In this document: in pieces, positions 54,219 to 59,264 of the stretch
How positions within the stretch are numbered: the first letter of the stretch is position 1
Layout of the letters: every line of letters starts with the position of its first letter
DNA from: an uncultured Ignavibacteria bacterium
GTDB taxonomy: Bacteria > Bacteroidota > Ignavibacteria > Kapaibacteriales > UBA2268
Assembly (NCBI GenBank): GCA_903862655.1
Contig: CAIOZA010000012.1
Span: 1-59,264, forward strand
Direction: 5' to 3'
DNA: 59,264 nt
The notes under the pieces: model-generated
What the model saw: the letters and a program-made list of their open reading frames with translations, nothing else
Told to the model about the DNA's origin: nothing
The model's database searches: none
Program-made: the position numbers and the translations under genes

Positions 54219-54827
54219 TTAATTCGCTAATCTTGCCTTTAAAATGCTCCACGACTGAAGAGAATCAGATGTATTTTGTATGTCATACCATGTTCTGATA
54301 GCCCAGAGCCCGCTTGTTCTTGGAACAATTGTCAACTGAAGCGTCCCGGCATAGCTCTTTGCCAAGGCATCTATAGTATGTTTGACGCTGAGCAGATATG
54401 AGCCTGTGAACACTGCCGAATCGGGTGACAATACATCGAATTTACCGTTTATAAGGCTGATAGCTGGTATAATGTCCGTCGGAGTGGCATTTAGCAGGGT
54501 TGAGAAGTATCTGCGTTCTGAAAAGAGATTCCATGACATAAACGTAGATGAATATGTCGCTGATGCTTCAGATGACGGTCTGAAGAAGAAGGGGAATCTG
54601 TCTCCCTGTGATGTATCTGCCAGACATGCTATGTAGTTATCTACGTTCTTCTCGGTGATCGAGTTGATGAAATTGGATATCACAATCGAGGCCGATGTAG
54701 GAGGAACAAACGAAGATTTCTTCTTGTTCGGCTCTTCAGGTGTTCGGGTTGAGAATAAATCACATCCTCCAAGAACAATGGCTATACTCATTAACAGTAT
54801 GATAAATATGGATTTAGACTTAGTCAA
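54219..54827 (-). CDS. Putative lipoprotein, NTF2-like
   Basis: This 202-residue protein has a lipoprotein signal ending VLGGC (C22). The mature part has a Pro/Lys-rich linker, a helix (ISNFINSITEKNVDNYIACL), a polar insert and beta strands ending in LWAIRTWYDI, similar in shape to NTF2-like proteins. I prefer a TTG start because GGGGGAA lies just upstream and the signal peptide follows directly; an ATG 12 codons earlier would put a non-signal leader over the end of the oxidase gene. It overlaps that gene by 8 bases. Confidence 0.65.
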   Translation of the reverse strand: MTKSKSIFIILLMSIAIVLGGCDLFSTRTPEEPNKKKSSFVPPTSASIVISNFINSITEKNVDNYIACLADTSQGDRFPFFFRPSSEASATYSSTFMSWNLFSERRYFSTLLNATPTDIIPAISLINGKFDVLSPDSAVFTGSYLLSVKHTIDALAKSYAGTLQLTIVPRTSGLWAIRTWYDIQNTSDSLQSWSILKARLAN

Positions 54828-56295
54828 AGATATTCCCCCGTCCCAATAAGTTGTATGGATCAAGAACCTTCTTAACTGTTCTCATGCAATCGATTGCTTC
54901 ATCTCCGTACATGTCCAGCAGATATTGCTTCTTCAGCTTGCCAATACCGTGTTCTGCCGAAACTGTACCTCCAAATATAAGCGTTTGATGTATAATTTCA
55001 TCATATATTTTCACAGAATCATCAAATTGTTTCTGACTGTTCGGGAGTAGATTTGCATGTAAATGTGAATTCCCTGCGTGAGACCAGATAGCATATTCAA
55101 TCCCGGATTTATCCAGAAGATTTTTCACAAACTTATAAAACGGGATAAATTTATCGTCGGGAACGGCAGTGTCCGTTCCGACTTTTCTGAACCCTATCCT
55201 CTGAATCTGTTCAGAAATATGCAAAGGCAGCTGATGTCTGAACTCTCTGAATGTATTATGCTCATTTTCTGACAATGCAGTCCAAATGAAATCCGTAAAC
55301 TTAGTAAATTCAGCAATTAACGCGTACCATTTAGAAATAATTTCATCTTCATTCTGTGCAGTCATTTCCTGTTCTATCCAAACTGCACCGTTTACATTTT
55401 GTGGAATTTGCGGGTAATAACTTTGGAGAATTTTCAACGCATTGGCATCATAAAGCTCGATTGACCTAGCAGAGATGTCGCTAACATCCTGATAATTAAG
55501 CTTATTATTTATTTTGCTTGTATAGCGGATGTTATCCACAAATGTTAATAACTTATCGACACTATCAAAGAAAATGATTAAACCGAGTATCTTTTCGGGT
55601 AAAGGTAAGAATTCCAATTCAGCTTCAGATATAACACCTAAAGTACCTTCATTGCCAATAAATAAATCAATCGCATCCATTCCGTTTTTCATGAAATATC
55701 CTGAAGCATTTTTTATATCTGGCATATTTATATCATAAATAGGGATATTATATGATATTTTTCTTAAAGAATAGAATTTAAGCATTTTATTTTTAACATT
55801 ATACTTGCCTCTAGATATTAACGTTTCGTCACCATTTGGAAGAATGATATTTAGTGATTTAACGAAATTACGATATGCACCATATTTGAAAGTTCTTGAA
55901 CCTGAAGCATTTACTGCGATATTACCTCCAATTGAGCTGTTCTTCTCTGTTGGATTGGGTGGAAAGAAGTATCCTTTGTGATTCAGTTCCGCTTCCAGCT
56001 CTGATAGGAATAATCCGGGTTGAACTTTGGCAAGTCGAGTATTCTCATCTATTTGTACAATGTGATTGAGGTTTTCTGTAGATATAATTGCACCATTTTT
56101 GGGTACTCTTCCGCCTGCCAGACCTGTGCCGGCACCGGAAATAGTATAAGGAGTTTTGCTGAAGTAACATTCGGAAACCGCTTTTTGTAGTTCGCTAGAA
56201 TTATCCGGTATATAAACTTTATCGGAGTCTCCCCGATAATTAGATGCGTCGGAAAGGTAATTCTGAATTGTATCGGGATCTGTCTTAATGATCAT
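54820..56295 (-). CDS. GlcD-like FAD-linked oxidase
   Basis: This is a 491-residue flavoprotein of the glycolate oxidase/D-lactate dehydrogenase group. The FAD-binding PCMH domain has TISGAGTGLAGGRVP and the SSIGGNIAVNASGSRTFKYG segment. The C-terminal FAD-oxidase domain has the metal/substrate motif HAGNSHLHAN and SAEHGIGKLKK near the end. It likely oxidises a D-2-hydroxy acid such as D-lactate or glycolate and passes electrons to a quinone or iron-sulphur partner. No GlcE/GlcF-like gene is adjacent. Confidence 0.88.
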   Translation of the reverse strand: MIIKTDPDTIQNYLSDASNYRGDSDKVYIPDNSSELQKAVSECYFSKTPYTISGAGTGLAGGRVPKNGAIISTENLNHIVQIDENTRLAKVQPGLFLSELEAELNHKGYFFPPNPTEKNSSIGGNIAVNASGSRTFKYGAYRNFVKSLNIILPNGDETLISRGKYNVKNKMLKFYSLRKISYNIPIYDINMPDIKNASGYFMKNGMDAIDLFIGNEGTLGVISEAELEFLPLPEKILGLIIFFDSVDKLLTFVDNIRYTSKINNKLNYQDVSDISARSIELYDANALKILQSYYPQIPQNVNGAVWIEQEMTAQNEDEIISKWYALIAEFTKFTDFIWTALSENEHNTFREFRHQLPLHISEQIQRIGFRKVGTDTAVPDDKFIPFYKFVKNLLDKSGIEYAIWSHAGNSHLHANLLPNSQKQFDDSVKIYDEIIHQTLIFGGTVSAEHGIGKLKKQYLLDMYGDEAIDCMRTVKKVLDPYNLLGRGNIFD

Positions 56296-56380
56296 TTAAT
56301 TTCCAGTTTAAAATATTGACGTTTAATTAAAGATTTAATATATTGACATATTATTTTAATTACAGTTTAAAAAAACTGAT

Positions 56381-58375
56381 ATGAAGTTGACAAAATTATT
56401 ATTAATAATAGCTTTGCTGTTATCGAATCAGATATACTCGCAACAACTGTTCCAAAATGAGTTATTTGCCATTCATCCGCGTGTGGGATATTTATTGAAT
56501 TATCACAGCGGTGATTTCGTTGGCGTTAACGGTATGTACAGCTGCGGCAGTTTTACAAGTGGATTTGGAGCCGGACCCGGCTTTTCTCTATCATTCGAGA
56601 AAGCTTTTGGTGGATCATTAATTACAATTGGATTCGGTTATGAGGATAAAAGTGGAAAGCTTAAAGTCAGCAGTTCCTATCCAGAACGCGATACTTCCAC
56701 AGGAATAATCAGAAATATTGTCACAGAAAACGAAATGGATGCCACTTTAGGCTACTTCACTGCCAAGGCTGATTTCAGGTATCTTTTACTCGATAACTTC
56801 ATAAACGGACCGCTGAGGGCATTTGCCGGCTTTGGTATGGATCTCCCTATTAAATCAACTTACATTCAGAACGAAAGAATAATAAGTCCAACTGATGCCA
56901 CCTTTCTAGATAATGGATTAAATGTACGCGAAAGACAGCTGGCTTCGGGTGAAATCGCACCGAGAAGCGGAATGGTTCCAGGAATTTATATTGGGCTGGA
57001 AAATATGCTGAAAGTCGGCAAAACTGATTATTTCACTCAGCAAATCAGTTTCAATCTTGGCCTATCAAATATTGTCCAGAATGTTAACTGGAAGATAAAT
57101 TCAATCAAATTTGAACTTGGTTATAGATTCAGTATCGCCAAACCGGAACCAAAACCGGAAGAGATTATCACTCCACCGGTTGAACCTGATAATGTTAAGA
57201 TAATTGCATCTTCAATACCATTGAAGGATACTACAAGTATTAAGCTAAATAATATTCAGGAGATACCTATTCCCGTACTTCCTGCAAAGCCTGAGCTAAA
57301 AATTGCAATAGAGAAATTGGAACATCAACTTTACACGGGAAATGAAATTCTGGCTACCTTACCCATCGTGGATGCCGTTTTCTTCGAAAGAGGATCGGCT
57401 GAAATTCCGGCGTTCTATCTGCAGAAATATGATTCTCTTCCAGATTTCTATCACGGCGACGCTGTAGATGTTCATAAATGGGTTATCCCACGAATAGTTG
57501 AAATTTTAAAAGCAAATCCCAGAGCTAAACTGACCATTGACGGTACAACCAGCGGTCCTAAGAACGAACCCGAGGGACTGAATCTATCGATGCAGAGAGC
57601 AAAAGCAGTTGAGAATGTTTTTCTCAATTTGGGAATCAAAGGAAATCAAATAACAAAAGGAACTAGAATATATCCACTTTACCAGTCGAATCAGGATCAT
57701 GAGAAAGGGCAAATTGAGAATCAGCGCGCCGATCTGTTTGTGGAAAATGCACCTCTTCAGAAGTATGTTTCATTACAGAGATACAAGCTACTCGAGGGTA
57801 AAGCTTATTTCAGCATCGAATCGAAAAATGTTCCGAAAGATAGTTTAGTTTATTTCTCATCGAACATTCTCGATAAAGACGTACAAGTGAAACAGAACTC
57901 AAAATTCGATTTCGGTTACAAGCGCAGGATACAAGATTCGGATTCAAACTATTCTGTAACTGCGGGCCTTCGCTATGAAACAGATTTTAGTCCAATGATT
58001 TCCAAAGAAAAGTCTATCAATCATAACGATACAATTATGATTGATCTTATTGTCGAGAATTTCAATGCTGTACTTAGATTCGATTATAACAGCTCAAAGC
58101 TCAGCGAAGACAACAGGGGACTTCTGCGTGATCTTATCGCAGTTTTGCCGGTCGGCATAACGATAATCGTTGCCGGATCTGCAGATGCTCTCGGTCCTGA
58201 TGAACGCAATGTCGTTCTAACAAAAGAGAGAGCAGACGTAACAATAGCATATCTCAACAAGATATCCGGAGGAAAGTACAACATCGAGAAAAGTTATGAG
58301 TTCGGGAAATTCCCTGAGGACACACAGCAGGGAAGATTCTTGGACAGATCGATAAGGATAAGGCTGAGAAGATAG
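56381..58375 (+). CDS. Outer-membrane protein with two OmpA-like modules
   Basis: This 664-residue protein has a signal peptide (1-20) and an N-terminal beta-barrel-like region (about 25-250, starting FAIHPRVGYLLNY). A Pro/Glu linker (KPEPKPEE) leads to a first OmpA-like module (about 325-455, with NLSMQRAKAV and ENQRADLFVE), then a beta-rich spacer and a second OmpA-like module at the C-terminus (about 560-664, with FDYNSSKLS, LTKERADV and DRSIRIRLRR). The modules should bind peptidoglycan and link it to the outer membrane. The double module is less common than a single one. Confidence 0.85.
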   Translation: MKLTKLLLIIALLLSNQIYSQQLFQNELFAIHPRVGYLLNYHSGDFVGVNGMYSCGSFTSGFGAGPGFSLSFEKAFGGSLITIGFGYEDKSGKLKVSSSYPERDTSTGIIRNIVTENEMDATLGYFTAKADFRYLLLDNFINGPLRAFAGFGMDLPIKSTYIQNERIISPTDATFLDNGLNVRERQLASGEIAPRSGMVPGIYIGLENMLKVGKTDYFTQQISFNLGLSNIVQNVNWKINSIKFELGYRFSIAKPEPKPEEIITPPVEPDNVKIIASSIPLKDTTSIKLNNIQEIPIPVLPAKPELKIAIEKLEHQLYTGNEILATLPIVDAVFFERGSAEIPAFYLQKYDSLPDFYHGDAVDVHKWVIPRIVEILKANPRAKLTIDGTTSGPKNEPEGLNLSMQRAKAVENVFLNLGIKGNQITKGTRIYPLYQSNQDHEKGQIENQRADLFVENAPLQKYVSLQRYKLLEGKAYFSIESKNVPKDSLVYFSSNILDKDVQVKQNSKFDFGYKRRIQDSDSNYSVTAGLRYETDFSPMISKEKSINHNDTIMIDLIVENFNAVLRFDYNSSKLSEDNRGLLRDLIAVLPVGITIIVAGSADALGPDERNVVLTKERADVTIAYLNKISGGKYNIEKSYEFGKFPEDTQQGRFLDRSIRIRLRR

Positions 58376-58740
58376 AGCTATACTTTCATTCCGAAAGTAG
58401 TGAGGAATCTAAACTAGATATACAAAAACAGATCCCTCTCTTCGCTCGGGATGACAGACAAATATGTCATTTCGAACGTAGTGAGAAATCTATGTATTTA
58501 TATCGTGGGCACATGCAATGTACCCCAACAAAAAACCAAAAATTCGCAAATATTACTCTTTTTACCAAAACCCGAAACGCCGCATCCAATGCACTATAAC
58601 AAACTATTTTTATTTTCTGTGAGACGTTTTGCCATTTTTTGTGTCATTATAGTATAGGTTGTGACAAATTTCAAAATACTTATTGTAATAGTGATAGATA
58701 TGTGTAAATTTGTATAAATGAATAAATAAGGATAATTCTA
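58376..58740. other. Intergenic region with dispersed repeats
   Basis: The gap holds TCATTCCGAAAGTAGTGAGG-type sequence at 58386-58410, its inverted form (AGATCCCTCTCTTCGCTCGG, GATGACAG) at 58430-58457, and a third direct copy at 58466-58491. The first pair could form a hairpin after the OmpA gene. The rest is AT-rich and presumably carries the promoter of the FISUMP gene. A 68-codon frame here is not convincing. Confidence 0.6.
58386..58491. repeat. Three TCATTCCGAAC-family repeat copies
   Basis: Two direct copies and one inverted copy of the same 25-28 base word lie within 106 bp. They share the core CATT(C/T)CGAA, GTAGTGAG and AATCT. The family also occurs after the DUF4175 and MBL genes, so it tends to follow genes in this part of the window. 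Confidence 0.65.
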
Positions 58741-59264
58741 ATGAAAAAGAACCTTTTAATTTTGTTATTGATTTTGAGTTCCACTTTTTGTTTATCCGCT
58801 AAGGATCCTCTTTTTAGCATATATTATTCTGATGGAACTAATAAATTAATGAATTTAGATTCTATTGCTACCTTAAAATTTAGCAATAATCCCAACAGAT
58901 TAATTGGTTTTTGGGGATTTAATATTGCAATTTTTTATTCAACTGAAAATATTGATTCAATAACATTTTTACCAGATCGTTATTTTAAAATCAATTTCAA
59001 ATCTGATGAACCTGCATTATATTATATGTACAATATTGACAGAATTGTTTTTAAAGATATATCTGATTCAGTCCAAATATGCTCCAAAGTATGGATGACA
59101 AAAAATCTAAATGTTGATCACTATAGAAATGGGGATCTGATACCTGAAATTAAAGATTCTGATGTATGGAAGAATTTAACTTCTGGTGCATGGTGTTATT
59201 ATTATAATGATTCAACTCTAGGAACAATTTATGGCAAATTATATAATTGGTATGCTGTAAATGA
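58741..59264 (+). CDS. FISUMP-domain exported protein, 3' truncated by window edge
   Basis: The frame is open from an ATG with a signal peptide (MKKNLLILLLILSSTFCLSA) to the window end, 174 codons. An AT-rich N-terminal part is followed, from about residue 118, by the FISUMP pattern: VWMTKNLNVDHYRNGD, WKNLTSGAWCYYYND and GKLYNWYAVN. FISUMP domains occur in surface or secreted proteins of Fibrobacter, Bacteroidota and relatives. The N-terminal 110 residues resemble the leader common before this domain (repeats of a SIxTLxF type). The rest of the domain is beyond the window. Confidence 0.85.
   Translation, partial: MKKNLLILLLILSSTFCLSAKDPLFSIYYSDGTNKLMNLDSIATLKFSNNPNRLIGFWGFNIAIFYSTENIDSITFLPDRYFKINFKSDEPALYYMYNIDRIVFKDISDSVQICSKVWMTKNLNVDHYRNGDLIPEIKDSDVWKNLTSGAWCYYYNDSTLGTIYGKLYNWYAVN

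Noticed and set aside
58451-58657. A 68-codon frame in the gap after the OmpA gene
   Set aside because: It begins inside dispersed repeat copies, has no ribosome-binding site and no recognisable pattern.

Overview
The window is chromosomal DNA, AT-rich and gene-dense, from a Gram-negative bacterium of the Fibrobacterota-Chlorobiota-Bacteroidota group. The evidence is: outer-membrane proteins (patatin-barrel, phosphate porin, two-module OmpA protein); a glycoside hydrolase ending in a type IX secretion (T9SS) sorting domain; a FISUMP-domain protein at the right edge; and DUF3108, DUF4159 and DUF4175 proteins. Shine-Dalgarno sites are readable, some starts are TTG, and there are classical hairpin-plus-T terminators. 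Together these suggest a Kapabacteria/Ignavibacteria-like (Chlorobiota-side) lineage rather than a typical Bacteroides relative. That placement is inference.

Layout. 1-3.8 kb: PAP2 phosphatase, CPBP protease-like membrane protein, NAD-dependent epimerase, DUF3108 protein. 3.8-10.7 kb: PlpD-type patatin with its own barrel, acylphosphatase overlapping a DJ-1 protein, a TPR protein, an N-acetylglucosamine-kinase-like ATPase and a rhomboid protease. 10.7-15.3 kb: LipM-like acyltransferase, coaBC, a BtrH-like protein lacking the usual cysteine, and an HpnE-like squalene desaturase. 15.4-19.7 kb: tRNA-Leu, trigger factor with a His-rich tail, clpP-clpX, rplU-rpmA. 19.7-30 kb: a polyacidic small protein, pyruvate phosphate dikinase, Ppx/GppA, an RRM protein, radA, an acidic protein of unknown function and obg. 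30-32.8 kb: a GH3 glycosidase frameshifted near its N-terminus. 32.9-41.8 kb: a phosphate-starvation locus on the minus strand, pstS-pstC-pstA-pstB-phoU-phoR-phoB, preceded by a phosphate-selective porin. 42.2-50.5 kb: tRNA-Thr, a PDZ/multi-TM/GAF/PP2C signalling protein, rsmG, DUF4159 and DUF4175. 50.5-59.3 kb: an MBL-fold lipoprotein, two NTF2-like lipoproteins, a 1.28 kb repeat island, DUF2889, a GlcD-like oxidase, an OmpA protein and a partial FISUMP protein.

The clearest integrated system is phosphate acquisition. The pstS and porin genes each have upstream arrays of TTAAG elements at about 11-bp spacing. The pstS array has four copies at exactly 11 bp, the geometry of a PhoB/PhoP box. 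A terminator-like hairpin after pstS probably allows excess binding protein over permease. PstC and PstA both carry unusual inserts, and in PstC the insert contains four copies of an LKQ(E/D)(S/T)Y motif.

I found no CRISPR array, intact transposase, prophage or defence system. The most unusual non-coding stretch is the repeat island at 52.39-53.55 kb. It has three head-to-tail copies of a unit with a CACAGAG/CTCTGTG hairpin and 9-nt-phased GCATC runs, together with several other palindrome families.
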